Source of the DNA: Rhodospirillales bacterium
GTDB lineage: Bacteria; Pseudomonadota; Alphaproteobacteria; Acetobacterales; Acetobacteraceae
Length of the DNA stretch: 64,000 nt
Reading direction: 5' to 3'
NCBI GenBank assembly: GCA_017304945.1
Contig: JAFKLG010000074.1
Location: forward strand, 53,338 to 117,337
Under the pieces are notes generated by a model, which worked only from the letters and a program-made list of their open reading frames with translations, searched no databases and was not told the origin of the DNA. The number at the start of each line of letters is the position of its first letter. The first letter of the stretch is position 1. A program made the translations under genes and the position numbers. Below, in pieces: positions 44,825 to 53,699 of this stretch.

Positions 44825-46195
44825 ATGATCTATTTCCTCGCCATCATCGCCGCTATCGCCGGGCTGCTGTTCGGCTACGACGAGGGCATCATCGCGGTCG
44901 CTCGCCCGCTGCTCGAGCAGGACATGCCGCTCTCGCCCGTCGTTGCGGGGTTCATGACCGCCGCGGTGCCGCTGGGCGCGCTGGCCGGCGCGATCGTCGC
45001 CGGGCGGCTCACCGAACGATTCGGGCGGCGTCTCGTGCTGATGATGGCCGCGGCGCTGTTCGCGGTCGGCGCGGTCGCGGCGGCATCGATCGGGCACGTG
45101 ATGGAGCTGGTCGCGGCGCGGCTGGTGCTGGGGCTCGCCATCGGCATCGCCGCCGTGGTGGCGCCGCTCTACATCGCCGAGGCCGCGCCGCTCCGCAGCC
45201 GGGGCGCGATGGTCTCCACCTACCAGCTCGCGATCACCTTCGGCATCGTCGCGTCCTATCTGATGGGGCTCGCGCTCGACGGGCCGGGCATGTGGCGCGA
45301 GATGTTCGCCCTCGGCGGCCTGCCTGGCGTCGTGTTCCTGGTCGGGCTGTTCTTCCTGCCGGAATCGCCCCGCTGGCTGATGCGCCGTGGACGTGAGGCG
45401 GAGGCGCGGGCGAGCCTGCGGCGGCTGCGCGGCAATGAGGCCGCGGTGGACGCCGAACTCGCCGAGATCGCCGCCGCCGCGCACGCCGCCGACCGGCCGC
45501 CCGCCTTCGCCGCGCTGCTGGCGCCCGAGGTCAAGCCGGCGCTGATCGTCGGCATGGGGCTGTTCTTCCTGCAGCAGCTCAGCGGCATCAACGCGGTGAT
45601 CTACTACGCGCCGGAGATCTTCGCGCATGCCGGGTTCGGCAGCGCGCAGACCCAGGTGCTCGCCACCATCGGCATCGGCATCGTGAACTTCCTCGTCACC
45701 ATCCTCGCGCTCGGGCTGATCGATCGCTGGGGCCGCCGCAAGCTGCTGGTGTTCGGCTTCCTGGGCACCGCCGCGACGCTGCTGGTGATCGCGCTCGCCG
45801 TGCTGCTGCCCGACCTGCTGCCCTCCTGGGTCGTGATCCTGGCACTCGGCCTCTACATCGCCTCGTTCGCGATCAGCCTCGGCCCGCTGCCGCACGTGAT
45901 GATGTCGGAGGTGTTCCCGCTGCGCATTCGCGGCCCCGGCATGAGCATGGCGTCGGTCAGCAACTGGGGCTTCAACTTCGTCGTGGTGTTCGCCTTCCCG
46001 CTGCTGCTGAGCACGATCGGGCTGGCGGGCACATTCTCGCTGTTCGGGGTGATCTGCCTGGGCGGCGTGTTCTTCACGCTGCGGCGCGTGCCAGAGACGA
46101 ACGGCCTGTCGCTGGAGGCGATCGAGCGCCATCTGGAGAACGGCCAGCCGCTCGGCGAACTGCGTCCGACCCCCGTTCTGGCGCGCACGAGCTGA
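44825..46195 (+). CDS. MFS sugar porter (second of pair)
   Basis: 456 residues with 12 membrane helices and the same signatures as its neighbour: GLLFGYDEGIIAVARPLL, RFGRRLVLMMAA, PESPRWLMRRGREAEAR, QQLSGINAVIYYAPEIF, WGRRKLLVFG and VPETNGLSLEAIE. The QQLSGIN motif of helix 7 is intact here, whereas the first porter has NLSGIDA, so they may differ in substrate. ATG 44825 follows the first porter by 6 bp, so they are co-transcribed. One may import precursor and the other handle product; this is inference. Confidence 0.9.
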   Translation: MIYFLAIIAAIAGLLFGYDEGIIAVARPLLEQDMPLSPVVAGFMTAAVPLGALAGAIVAGRLTERFGRRLVLMMAAALFAVGAVAAASIGHVMELVAARLVLGLAIGIAAVVAPLYIAEAAPLRSRGAMVSTYQLAITFGIVASYLMGLALDGPGMWREMFALGGLPGVVFLVGLFFLPESPRWLMRRGREAEARASLRRLRGNEAAVDAELAEIAAAAHAADRPPAFAALLAPEVKPALIVGMGLFFLQQLSGINAVIYYAPEIFAHAGFGSAQTQVLATIGIGIVNFLVTILALGLIDRWGRRKLLVFGFLGTAATLLVIALAVLLPDLLPSWVVILALGLYIASFAISLGPLPHVMMSEVFPLRIRGPGMSMASVSNWGFNFVVVFAFPLLLSTIGLAGTFSLFGVICLGGVFFTLRRVPETNGLSLEAIERHLENGQPLGELRPTPVLARTS

Positions 46196-46265
46196 CTCTC
46201 CCGGCCAGGGGGGCGTGCCGATGGACCGTGCGCGGCCCCCGGGCCGCTCCCCACGTCGAAACTCC

Positions 46266-46295
46266 TTGACCCGGCTTTGCCACGGACCATATGTA
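46266..46295 (+). promoter_or_regulatory. Promoter of the DUF2852 gene
   Basis: TTGACC (46266-46271), 18-bp spacer, TATGTA (46290-46295). Good match at both boxes for this genome. The -10 is overlapped by the inverted repeat at 46292-46314, so a bound protein there would block it. Predicted leader about 20 nt. Confidence 0.55.
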
Positions 46296-46314
46296 AATGT
46301 GTCTTACATTCACA
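46292..46314. promoter_or_regulatory. Inverted repeat over the DUF2852 promoter
   Basis: TGTAAATGT-GTCTT-ACATTCACA: 9-bp arms with 8 of 9 positions symmetric, centred just downstream of the -10 box. An AT-rich palindrome of this quality stands out strongly here and looks like a repressor operator. The cognate regulator is not adjacent. Confidence 0.65.
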
Positions 46315-46325
46315 TGAGGCCCGCA

Positions 46326-46943
46326 ATGGCGAGCGCTGCGAACAACGAGACTTATGGTGGTGCCTGGGGAGGTCCTCAGGCGCAGGCGGCGCCCGGCGGC
46401 TGGGGGCCGGGCTGGCAAGGTCAGGGCCCGGGCTGGCAGAGCCAGGGCGGGCAAGGCCCGAACGGGCAGGGGCCGTCCGGCGGCTGGTCCGCGCCGCCCT
46501 TCTGGTATCCGGCCGGGATCAGCAAGCCCGCCGCGATCGCCTTCACCGTTCTGGGCTTCATCTTCTGGTGGCCGGTCGGGCTCGCGCTGCTGATCTATAT
46601 GGTGGCGAGCGGGCGGTTTGGCTGCGGCCGCCGCCGCGGCTGGCAGATGTCCGAGCAGAGCGGTGGCTGGCAGGGTCCGTCCTGGACACCGCCCTGGAAG
46701 GCCGCGTGGAACGGCTGGTGCAGCGGCGGTGGCGGCAATGCTGCTCCCTCCTCGGGCAACCGCGCCTTCGACGAGTACCGCGCGGAAACGCTGCGCCGGC
46801 TCGAGGAGGAGCAGAAGGAGTTCGGGGCGTTCCTCGACCGGCTGCGGGTGGCCAAGGACAAGGCGGAGTTCGACCAGTTCATGGCCGATCGGCGCCAGCG
46901 TCCGCCGGCACCGCCGACGGAGCCCGGCGCGGAGCATGGCTGA
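46326..46943 (+). CDS. DUF2852-family membrane protein
   Basis: 205 residues. The first ~60 are Gly/Gln/Pro/Trp-rich with repeats of the form GWxGQGxGW. Next comes one membrane segment (AAIAFTVLGFIFWWPVGLALLIYMVA) with FWYPAG before it. The C-terminal part carries the DUF2852 signature: FDEYRAETLRRLEEEQKEFG, then LRVAKDKAEFDQFM and RR. The family is almost confined to alphaproteobacteria and its function is unknown. ATG 46326 is favoured by GAGG six bases upstream; ATG 46314 lies inside the operator. Confidence 0.85.
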   Translation: MASAANNETYGGAWGGPQAQAAPGGWGPGWQGQGPGWQSQGGQGPNGQGPSGGWSAPPFWYPAGISKPAAIAFTVLGFIFWWPVGLALLIYMVASGRFGCGRRRGWQMSEQSGGWQGPSWTPPWKAAWNGWCSGGGGNAAPSSGNRAFDEYRAETLRRLEEEQKEFGAFLDRLRVAKDKAEFDQFMADRRQRPPAPPTEPGAEHG

Positions 46944-47024
46944 GCCGCGCTTGAAGTCCGCGACGGTGCAGCGCATGTGGTAGCCGCGTTCAGGTCGCCT
47001 TAACCGCCCGTCCGGCATACGACC

Positions 47025-47059
47025 CGACGCGCCGCGAGCCCCCAGGCTCCGGCGCGTCG
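47025..47059 (+). terminator. Terminator-like long hairpin after the DUF2852 gene
   Basis: CGACGCGCCG (47025-47034) pairs with CGGCGCGTCG (47050-47059), with an inner GAGCC-CCCA-GGCTC stem. In total 15 bp of stem with one bulged C and a 4-nt loop. It is 81 bp after the stop codon; no T-run follows. Confidence 0.6.
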
Positions 47060-47137
47060 CTTGCGTCAGGGGGGCGGGCGTCGGCAAGCCGGTCCCCCGG
47101 TTGCCGATGCGGCGGAGAGCCGGAGCGCGACGTGCTG

Positions 47138-47225
47138 GCGCCGCAAGGCGCGTGACGGATGGGCGCCGGGTGGCGCGGGACTGGTGGCGCCGAAGGGCGC
47201 GGGACGATCGGGCGCCGGGTGGCGC
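47138..47225 (+). repeat. Four tandem GCGCC-N4-GGCGC hairpins upstream of sucA
   Basis: Four copies of GCGCC-N4-GGCGC at 47138, 47163, 47187 and 47212, spaced 25, 24 and 25 bp, each followed by G-N-GAC. Loops are GCAA (a GNRA tetraloop if transcribed), GGGT, GAAG and GGGT. At a coarser scale they form two 46-bp repeats, 47136-47181 and 47185-47230, about 85% identical. They end 165 bp before sucA. Confidence 0.75.
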
Positions 47226-47389
47226 GAGACTTGCATACGGTCGCATGCGGTGCGTGACCCGGTGACGGGGCGGGCGCCGCCTCCGACCGGACATGCGGAT
47301 GAAGCAACCCAGCGGCGCTGGGCGGGCCTATCGGCGCGCGAGCCGCTTGTCTATGGACGGCGAACGGACAGGTAAGGGACCGAAACGAA

Positions 47390-50287
47390 ATGGCGGGCGT
47401 GGATATTCTGGCATCGGCCTTCAATGGCGCGAATGCTGCTTTCCTGGGCGAACAATACGCACGTTGGGCGACCAATCCCGCCTCGGTGGACCCGAGCTTC
47501 GCGGACCTGTTCGGGGCGCTGAACGAGGAAGCGCGGGCGGTGCTGGAAGAGGCCTCCGGGGCATCATGGGCGCCGCGCGAGGTGAGCGAGGCGGAGACGC
47601 CGCCCGGCGCGCCGACGAATGGGGCAGCCGCCCCGGCGGCCCGCGCCGCGACGGCGCAGTCCCCGGTCGCGTTGTCCGACGAACGGGTGCGCGCGGCGAC
47701 CATCGCCAGCCTGCGCGCCCTGATGCTGATCCGCTCCTACCGTGTTCGCGGCCATCTCGAAGCCCGCCTCGATCCGCTCGGCCTGCAGATTCCCAGCCCG
47801 CACGCGGAGCTCGACTATCGCTCCTACGGCTTCACCGACGCCGATCTCGACCGCCCCATCTTCATCGACTACGTGCTGGGCCGTGAGAGCGCGACCCTGC
47901 GCGAGATCGTGCAGATCCTGCGCGAGACGTATTGCGGCCCGATCGGCGTCGAGTTCATGCACATCCAGGATCCGGAGCAGAAGGCCTGGATCCAGCGAAG
48001 GATCGAGGGCGCGCCCTGGCGCGATGGCTTCTCCGTCGCCGACAAGCGCACGATCCTGCAGCACCTGACCGAGGCCGAGGGCTTCGAGGTGTTCTGCCAG
48101 AAGCGTTATCTGACCACCAAGCGGTTCGGGCTCGAGGGCGGCGAGGTCACCATCCCGGCGCTGCACGCGATCATCGAGACGGTGGCGAGCGCGGGCGTGC
48201 AGGAGGTGGCGATCGGCATGCCGCATCGCGGCCGGCTCAACACGCTGGTGAACGTGGTGAAGAAGCCGCTGATGGCGGTGTTCTCCGAGTTCGGCGGTGA
48301 GAGCTTCAAGCCCGACGACGTGCAGGGATCGGGCGACGTGAAATACCATCTCGGCACCTCGACCGATGTGGAGATGGCCGGCCACAAGGTGCATCTGTCG
48401 CTGCAGCCCAACCCCTCGCATCTGGAGGCGGTGGACCCGGTGGTGGTCGGCAAGGTGCGTGCGCGGCAGGACAAGTCCGGCGACACGCAGCGCCGCAGCT
48501 CCGTGATGGCGATCCTGATGCATGGCGACGCCGCTTTCGCCGGCCAGGGGCTGGTCTACGAGACGCTGGCGATGAGCCAATTGATCGGCTACCGCACCGG
48601 CGGCACGGTGCACCTGATCGTCAACAACCAGATCGGCTTCACCACCGTCCCGGCGCACGCCTATTCGGGCCTCTATTGCACCGACGTCGCGAAGTCGATC
48701 CAGGCGCCGATCCTGCACGTGAACGGCGACGACCCGGAGGCGGTGATCTTCGCCTCCCGCATGGCGGCCGAGTACCGCATGCGCTTCGGCAGCGACATCG
48801 TGCTCGACATCGTCTGCTATCGCCGCCACGGCCACAACGAGACTGACGAGCCGGCCTTCACCCAGCCGGTGATGTATCGCGCGATCGGCCAGACCAAGAC
48901 CACGCGCACGCTGTACGCCGAACGGCTCGCCGCCGAGGGCGCGGTGCCGACCTCCGAATCGCAGGCGATGTGGGACGAGTTCACCCGCACGCTCGATGCC
49001 GCCTACGACGCCGGCAAGTCGTACAAGCCGAACAAGGCGGACTGGCTCGAGGGTCACTGGTCCGGCTTCCACCCGGCGGATGCCGAGTTCGAGCTGACCG
49101 AGGACTCGACCGCGGTGCCGGAACCGGTGCTGAAGCAGGTCGGCCTGGCGCTGAGCCGGGTGCCCGCCGGGTTCGAGGTGAACGCCAAGATCGCCCGCCA
49201 GCTCGAGGCGAAGCGGGCGATGATCGACTCGGGCAACGGCATCGACTGGGCCACCGGCGAGGCGCTGGCCTTCGGCACCCTGCTGCAGGAAGGCACCCGC
49301 GTGCGCCTGTCGGGCGAGGACACCCAGCGCGGCACGTTCAGCCACCGCCATGCGGTGCTGATCGACCAGGTGAACCAGAACGAGTACGTGCCGCTCAACA
49401 ACATCTCCGCCGATCAGGCGCGCATCGAGATCTACAACTCGCTGCTGTCGGAAGCGGGCGTGCTGGGCTTCGAATACGGCTACTCGCTCGCCGATCCCAC
49501 CACGCTGGTGCTGTGGGAGGCGCAGTTCGGCGACTTCGCCAACGGCGCGCAGGTGATCATCGACCAGTTCCTGGCGAGCGGCGAGACCAAGTGGCTGCGC
49601 ATGTCGGGCCTGACCCTGCTGCTGCCGCACGGCTATGAAGGGCAGGGGCCGGAGCATTCCTCGGCGCGCATCGAGCGCTACCTGCAGCTCTGCGCCGAGC
49701 GGAATATGTATGTGTGCAACCTGACGACGCCGGCGAACTACTTCCACGCGCTGCGGCGCCAGCAGCACCGGAACTTCCGCAAGCCGCTGGTGATCTTCAC
49801 GCCGAAATCGCTGCTGCGGCACAAGCTGGCGGTGTCCACGCTGTCGGAGTTCGCCGAGGGGAGCCGGTTCCAGTTCGTGATCCCCGAGATCGACCCGATC
49901 GCGGCGCCGGCCGACGTGAAGCGCGTCGTGCTCTGCTCCGGCAAGGTCTACTACGACCTGCTGGCGGAACGCCGCGCCAAGGAGGTGAAGGACGTGGCGA
50001 TCCTGCGGCTCGAGCAGATCTATCCGTTCCCGCAGAACACGCTGGGCCGGCTGCTCGCGCCCTATGCGAATGCCGACCTCGTGTGGTGCCAGGAGGAGCC
50101 CGAGAACATGGGCGCCTGGAACTTCGTCGACCGCCGGCTCGAGCATGTGCTGATGAGCCTCGAGGGCAAGGCGCGGCGTCCGTCCTATGTCGGGCGCAAG
50201 GCGGCGGCCTCTCCGGCCACGGGTCTCGCCCGCACGCACCAGGCGGAGCAGACGGCGCTGGTCAAGACGGCGCTGGGCCTCGGCTGA
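47390..50287 (+). CDS. sucA: 2-oxoglutarate dehydrogenase E1 component
   Basis: 965-residue thiamine-diphosphate enzyme that decarboxylates 2-oxoglutarate in the TCA cycle. The N-terminus ([20 protein letters not shown]) is the E2-binding segment. Catalytic landmarks: [35 protein letters not shown] (Mg-ThDP motif), [46 protein letters not shown] (beginning only as landmark) and [16 protein letters not shown] 47390 is preceded by AAGGGA. Full normal length, first gene of the odh operon. A compact hairpin follows its stop before sucB. Confidence 0.97.
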   Translation: MAGVDILASAFNGANAAFLGEQYARWATNPASVDPSFADLFGALNEEARAVLEEASGASWAPREVSEAETPPGAPTNGAAAPAARAATAQSPVALSDERVRAATIASLRALMLIRSYRVRGHLEARLDPLGLQIPSPHAELDYRSYGFTDADLDRPIFIDYVLGRESATLREIVQILRETYCGPIGVEFMHIQDPEQKAWIQRRIEGAPWRDGFSVADKRTILQHLTEAEGFEVFCQKRYLTTKRFGLEGGEVTIPALHAIIETVASAGVQEVAIGMPHRGRLNTLVNVVKKPLMAVFSEFGGESFKPDDVQGSGDVKYHLGTSTDVEMAGHKVHLSLQPNPSHLEAVDPVVVGKVRARQDKSGDTQRRSSVMAILMHGDAAFAGQGLVYETLAMSQLIGYRTGGTVHLIVNNQIGFTTVPAHAYSGLYCTDVAKSIQAPILHVNGDDPEAVIFASRMAAEYRMRFGSDIVLDIVCYRRHGHNETDEPAFTQPVMYRAIGQTKTTRTLYAERLAAEGAVPTSESQAMWDEFTRTLDAAYDAGKSYKPNKADWLEGHWSGFHPADAEFELTEDSTAVPEPVLKQVGLALSRVPAGFEVNAKIARQLEAKRAMIDSGNGIDWATGEALAFGTLLQEGTRVRLSGEDTQRGTFSHRHAVLIDQVNQNEYVPLNNISADQARIEIYNSLLSEAGVLGFEYGYSLADPTTLVLWEAQFGDFANGAQVIIDQFLASGETKWLRMSGLTLLLPHGYEGQGPEHSSARIERYLQLCAERNMYVCNLTTPANYFHALRRQQHRNFRKPLVIFTPKSLLRHKLAVSTLSEFAEGSRFQFVIPEIDPIAAPADVKRVVLCSGKVYYDLLAERRAKEVKDVAILRLEQIYPFPQNTLGRLLAPYANADLVWCQEEPENMGAWNFVDRRLEHVLMSLEGKARRPSYVGRKAAASPATGLARTHQAEQTALVKTALGLG

Positions 50288-50308
50288 GGCCCGCTGACCG
50301 AACCCTGG

Positions 50309-50326
50309 CCCTCCCACGCGGGAGGG
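50309..50326 (+). terminator. Hairpin between sucA and sucB
   Basis: CCCTCCC-ACGC-GGGAGGG, perfect 7-bp stem and 4-nt loop, 22 bp after the sucA stop. No T-run. It more likely protects mRNA or causes partial termination within the operon than ends it. Confidence 0.5.
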
Positions 50327-50469
50327 GCGGGTTCGGGCGAACACGGGCGGGCGGGGAGCCGGGGGGCCGCGCGCGGGTCCCCCTTTGGGCTGCTCCCCCT
50401 CGCACGATGGCGGCACCTGGGGCATACACCCTCCCCGCCGACGACAACCACGCGCCTGGAGAGACCGCA

Positions 50470-51801
50470 TTGGCGACCGAGATCAAGGTGCCCACCCTGG
50501 GCGAGAGTGTCACGACCGCGACGGTGGCGCGCTGGATGAAGCAGGAAGGCGAGGCGGTCGCCGCCGATGAGGCGCTGGTCGAGCTGGAGACCGACAAGGT
50601 CACCGTCGAGGTGACCGCGCCGGCCGCCGGCGTGCTCGCCTCGATCGGCGTGCCCGAGGGCGGTGAGGTCGAGGTGGGCGCCACGCTGGGGCTGATCGAC
50701 GCCGCCGGGGCCGCCGCGGCCGCGAAGCCCGCCGCCGCCAAGCCCGCCGCCGCACCGGCGCCGGTGAAGGCCGCGCCGCCATCCCCGGCCCCGGCGCAGG
50801 TGACCCCGGCCGCCGCGCCGTCGCGCCCCGCCGCCAATCCGCCGGCCGGGGTGAACCCGCCGCCGCGGCCGCCCGGCCCGGTGTCCCGCCCCGCCATGCC
50901 GCCGGCCTCCGGCAACGTGCATGCGCCGCTGCCCGCCGCCGCCAAGATGATGACGGAGCAGGGGGTCGGCGCCGACGCGATCGGCAGCGGCACCGGCAAG
51001 GACGGCCGCATCACCAAGGGCGATGTGATCGAGTTCCTCAACCGGCCGGCCGCGCCGGCCCCGGCGCCCGCCGCACCTTCCGCCCCGCGGACCGCGGACG
51101 TGCGGGAGCAGCGGGTGAAGATGACCCGCCTGCGGCGCACCATCGCCGCGCGGCTGAAGGAGGCGCAGAACAACGCCGCCATGCTGACCACCTTCAACGA
51201 GGTGGACATGTCGGCGGTGATGGCGCTCCGCTCCGAATACCGCGACGCCTTCGAGAAGAAGAACAAGGGCGTGCGGCTCGGCTTCATGTCGTTCTTCGTG
51301 CGCGCCTGCTGCGTCGCATTGAAGGAGTTCCCGGCGGTCAATGCCGAGATCGACGGCGACGAGATCGTCTACAAGAACTTCGTCAACATGGGCATCGCGG
51401 TGGGCGGTCCGTCCGGCCTCGTGGTGCCGGTGATCCGTGACGCCGACCAGATGGACTTCGCCCAGATCGAGGGCACCATCGCCGATTTCGGCCGCCGCGT
51501 CCGCGACGGGCAGTTGAAGCTCGAGGAGCTGACCGGCGGCACGTTCAGCATCACCAATGGCGGCATCTACGGCAGCCTGATGTCGACCCCGATCCTCAAC
51601 CCGCCGCAATCGGCGATCCTGGGCATGCACAAGATCCAGGAGCGGCCGATGGTGGTGGGCGGCAAGATCGAGATCCGCCCGATGATGTATCTCGCGGTGT
51701 CCTACGACCACCGGATCATCGACGGGAAGGAGGCCGTTTCCTTCCTGGTGCGGGTGAAGGAAGGTCTCGAGGATCCCCGCCGCCTGCTGCTGGGGCTTTA
51801 G
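50470..51801 (+). CDS. sucB: 2-oxoglutarate dehydrogenase E2, dihydrolipoyl succinyltransferase
   Basis: 443 residues. The lipoyl domain is at ~1-78 ([21 protein letters not shown]; lipoyl Lys in [12 protein letters not shown]). An Ala/Pro-rich linker of ~70 residues follows, then the peripheral-subunit-binding domain ([20 protein letters not shown], then [12 protein letters not shown]) and the catalytic domain with [18 protein letters not shown] holding the active His and Asp. The start is taken as TTG 50470: GGAGA lies seven bases upstream and the protein then begins exactly at the domain. An in-frame ATG at 50407 would add 21 residues. Confidence 0.94.
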   Translation: MATEIKVPTLGESVTTATVARWMKQEGEAVAADEALVELETDKVTVEVTAPAAGVLASIGVPEGGEVEVGATLGLIDAAGAAAAAKPAAAKPAAAPAPVKAAPPSPAPAQVTPAAAPSRPAANPPAGVNPPPRPPGPVSRPAMPPASGNVHAPLPAAAKMMTEQGVGADAIGSGTGKDGRITKGDVIEFLNRPAAPAPAPAAPSAPRTADVREQRVKMTRLRRTIAARLKEAQNNAAMLTTFNEVDMSAVMALRSEYRDAFEKKNKGVRLGFMSFFVRACCVALKEFPAVNAEIDGDEIVYKNFVNMGIAVGGPSGLVVPVIRDADQMDFAQIEGTIADFGRRVRDGQLKLEELTGGTFSITNGGIYGSLMSTPILNPPQSAILGMHKIQERPMVVGGKIEIRPMMYLAVSYDHRIIDGKEAVSFLVRVKEGLEDPRRLLLGL

Positions 51802-51922
51802 GCGCCACGTCCCACACCATCCTCAGCGTCATGGCCGAAAGCGTGCTGCATCATGGCTGGGATCGCCCTGCGAGGCGTGGCCAGAATCGCCCTACGAGGC
51901 GCGCCCGGCTAGTCTCCCGCCC

Positions 51923-52052
51923 GTCATGGCCGGGCTCGACCCGGCCATCCCCTGGGGCACGGTGCGGGTCTCATCCGTCATGGCCGGGCTTGACCCGGCC
52001 ATCCTCTGCGGCACGGTGCGGTGGGGATCCCCGGGTCAAGCCCGGGGATGAC
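51923..52052. repeat. Cluster of three palindromic repeat elements
   Basis: Copies at 51923-51950 and 51977-52004 read GTCATGGCCGGGC-T/C-GACCC with 9-bp arms ATGGCCGGG/CCCGGCCAT around a 5-nt loop. The third (52025-52052) is in the opposite orientation, with arms ATCCCCGGG/CCCGGGGAT around TCAAG. Elements of this form are dispersed in many alphaproteobacterial genomes. No other copy was noticed in the window. Confidence 0.7.
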
Positions 52053-52080
52053 GGAGAGGGCGGTGGTGCGACGCCCCAGG

Positions 52081-52200
52081 GCCCGGCCACGCCCCGCCCC
52101 ACGACCCCGGGGCCAGCCACGCCCCGCCCCACGACCACGGGCCCGGCCACGCCCCGCCCCACGACCCCGGGGCCAGCCACGCCCTGCCTGACGACCACCA
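52081..52200 (+). repeat. 30-bp minisatellite, four copies in a 60-bp higher-order unit
   Basis: Units at 52081, 52111, 52141 and 52171 share the core CCACGCCCCGCCCCACGAC. Alternate units differ by GGCCCGG versus GGGCCAG, so 52081-52140 and 52141-52200 are near-identical 60-bp repeats (the first 40+ bases are the same). Further decayed copies run to about 52260. The number of copies is likely to vary between strains. Confidence 0.8.
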
Positions 52201-52307
52201 GGCCCCGCCCCGCGTCGCCTGACGCCCACGGGACCGACCCCGCCCCGCGTGCCCGCCGCCGACCTGCTCTCGCCCTGCCTCTTGCCTCCCTCTGAAAGGT
52301 TCGCCCC

Positions 52308-53699
52308 ATGAGCGACTCCTTCGACCTGATCATCATCGGCGCCGGCCCCGGCGGCTATGTCTGCGCCATCCGCGCCGCGCAACTCGGCCTCAAGGTCGCC
52401 TGCGTGGAAAAGCGCGCCACCCTGGGCGGGACCTGCCTCAACGTCGGCTGCATCCCCTCCAAGGCGTTGCTGCAGTCCTCCGAACAGTTCTCCCACGCGA
52501 CCCATGCGCTGAAGGATCATGGCGTGCTGGTGGAGGGCGTGAAGCTCGACCTCGCCCGCATGCAGGCCCGCAAGGGGGAGGTGGTCACCGCCAACGTGAA
52601 GGGCGTCGAGTTCCTGTTCCGCAAGAACAAGGTGACCTGGCTCAAGGGCGCCGGCCGCATCGTCGCGCCCGGCAAGGTGGAGGTCGCCGGGACCGAGTAC
52701 GACACGAAGTCGATCGTGATCGCCACCGGCTCCGACAGCGCGCCCCTGCGGGGCGTCGACGTCGACGAGAAGCGCATCGTCACCTCGACCGGGGCGCTCG
52801 AGGTCGACAAGGTGCCCGGCCACCTGGTGGTGATCGGCGCCGGCGTGATCGGGCTGGAACTGGGCTCCGTCTGGCGCCGGCTGGGCGCCGAGGTGACGGT
52901 CGTCGAATTCCTCGACCGCATCGCGCCGGGCATGGACACCGAGGTCGCGACCGCCTTCCAGCGCATCCTCACCAAGCAGGGCCTGAAATTCCGCCTGGGC
53001 GCCAAGGTGACCGGCGCCTCCCAGGGCAAGGACGGCGTGACGCTGTCGCTGGAGCCGGTGAAGGGCGGCGCGGCCGAGACGCTCAAGGCCGACATCGTGC
53101 TGCTGGCGATCGGACGCCGGCCGTTCACCGAGGGGCTGGGCCTGGCCGAGGCCGGCGTTGCGCTGGATGACCGCGGCCGGGTGATCGTCGACCCGCATTA
53201 CGCGACCAACGTGCCGGGGATCTACGCGATCGGCGACGTGATCGCCGGCCCGATGCTGGCGCACAAGGCCGAGGACGAGGGCGTCGCGATCGCCGAGATC
53301 CTGGCCGGCCAGGCCGGCCACGTGAATTACGGGGTGATCCCGAGCGTGGTGTACACCTCGCCGGAGGTGGCGTGGGTGGGGCAGACGGAGGAGGAGCTGA
53401 AGGCGGCCGGGATCGCCTATGCCGTCGGCAAGTTCCCCTTCACCGCCAATGGCCGCGCCCGCGCGATGGGCGAGACGGACGGGTTCGTGAAGATCCTCGC
53501 CGACAAGACGACGGACCGGCTGCTGGGCGCGCATATCCTGGGCCCCGACGCCGGCACGCTGATCGCCGAACTGGCGACCGCGATGGAGTTCGGCGCCTCG
53601 TCCGAGGATGTCGGGCGCATCTGCCACGCGCATCCGACGCTGGAGGAGGCGGTGAAGGAAGCCGCCCTCGCCACCGCCGGCCACGCGCTGCACATCTGA
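52308..53699 (+). CDS. lpdA: Dihydrolipoyl dehydrogenase (E3)
   Basis: 463-residue flavoprotein that re-oxidises the lipoyl group of E2 with NAD. FAD motif [20 protein letters not shown], redox disulfide Cys43/Cys48 in [16 protein letters not shown] motif [36 protein letters not shown] and the C-terminal active-site [14 protein letters not shown] (His/Glu pair acting on the partner subunit). Start ATG 52308 follows TCTGAAAGG. Position after sucAB marks it as the E3 of the oxoglutarate complex, though it may also serve other complexes. Its stop overlaps the pdxA start (TGATG). Confidence 0.97.
   Translation: MSDSFDLIIIGAGPGGYVCAIRAAQLGLKVACVEKRATLGGTCLNVGCIPSKALLQSSEQFSHATHALKDHGVLVEGVKLDLARMQARKGEVVTANVKGVEFLFRKNKVTWLKGAGRIVAPGKVEVAGTEYDTKSIVIATGSDSAPLRGVDVDEKRIVTSTGALEVDKVPGHLVVIGAGVIGLELGSVWRRLGAEVTVVEFLDRIAPGMDTEVATAFQRILTKQGLKFRLGAKVTGASQGKDGVTLSLEPVKGGAAETLKADIVLLAIGRRPFTEGLGLAEAGVALDDRGRVIVDPHYATNVPGIYAIGDVIAGPMLAHKAEDEGVAIAEILAGQAGHVNYGVIPSVVYTSPEVAWVGQTEEELKAAGIAYAVGKFPFTANGRARAMGETDGFVKILADKTTDRLLGAHILGPDAGTLIAELATAMEFGASSEDVGRICHAHPTLEEAVKEAALATAGHALHI

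Larger units (their letters stand above)
46944..47389. other. Structured noncoding region before sucA
   Basis: 446 bases without a gene. It contains, in order, a terminator-like hairpin (47025-47059), an array of four tandem hairpins (47138-47225) and the sucA leader. No consensus promoter was found for sucA. The array is described separately. Confidence 0.6.
51802..52307. other. Repeat-filled gap between sucB and lpdA
   Basis: 506 bases inside the odh operon without a gene. It starts with a doubled ATCGCCCTRCGAGGCG stretch, holds three palindromic repeat elements (51923-52052) and a 30-bp minisatellite (52081-52200 plus decayed copies to about 52260). An open frame crosses it (a GPATPRPTTP-like decapeptide repeat), but it has no ribosome site or domain and is treated as noncoding. 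Confidence 0.65.

Noticed and set aside
43313..46132. Minus-strand open frame of 939 codons opposite the two sugar porters
   Set aside because: Low-complexity, His/Arg/Gln-rich, no domain, and exactly antisense to two well-defined membrane transporters. Long antisense frames are expected at this GC content.
47564..50470. Minus-strand open frame of 968 codons opposite sucA
   Set aside because: Antisense shadow of a highly conserved enzyme; composition is Arg/His/Val/Leu noise with no motif.
52081..52200. Minisatellite considered as a CRISPR array
   Set aside because: Units are contiguous with no unique spacers, and no cas gene is in the window.
51831..52295. Open frame of 154 codons with decapeptide repeats between sucB and lpdA
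   Set aside because: Produced by the 30-bp repeat and palindromic elements; no ribosome site, no domain, and equally repetitive frames exist on the other strand.
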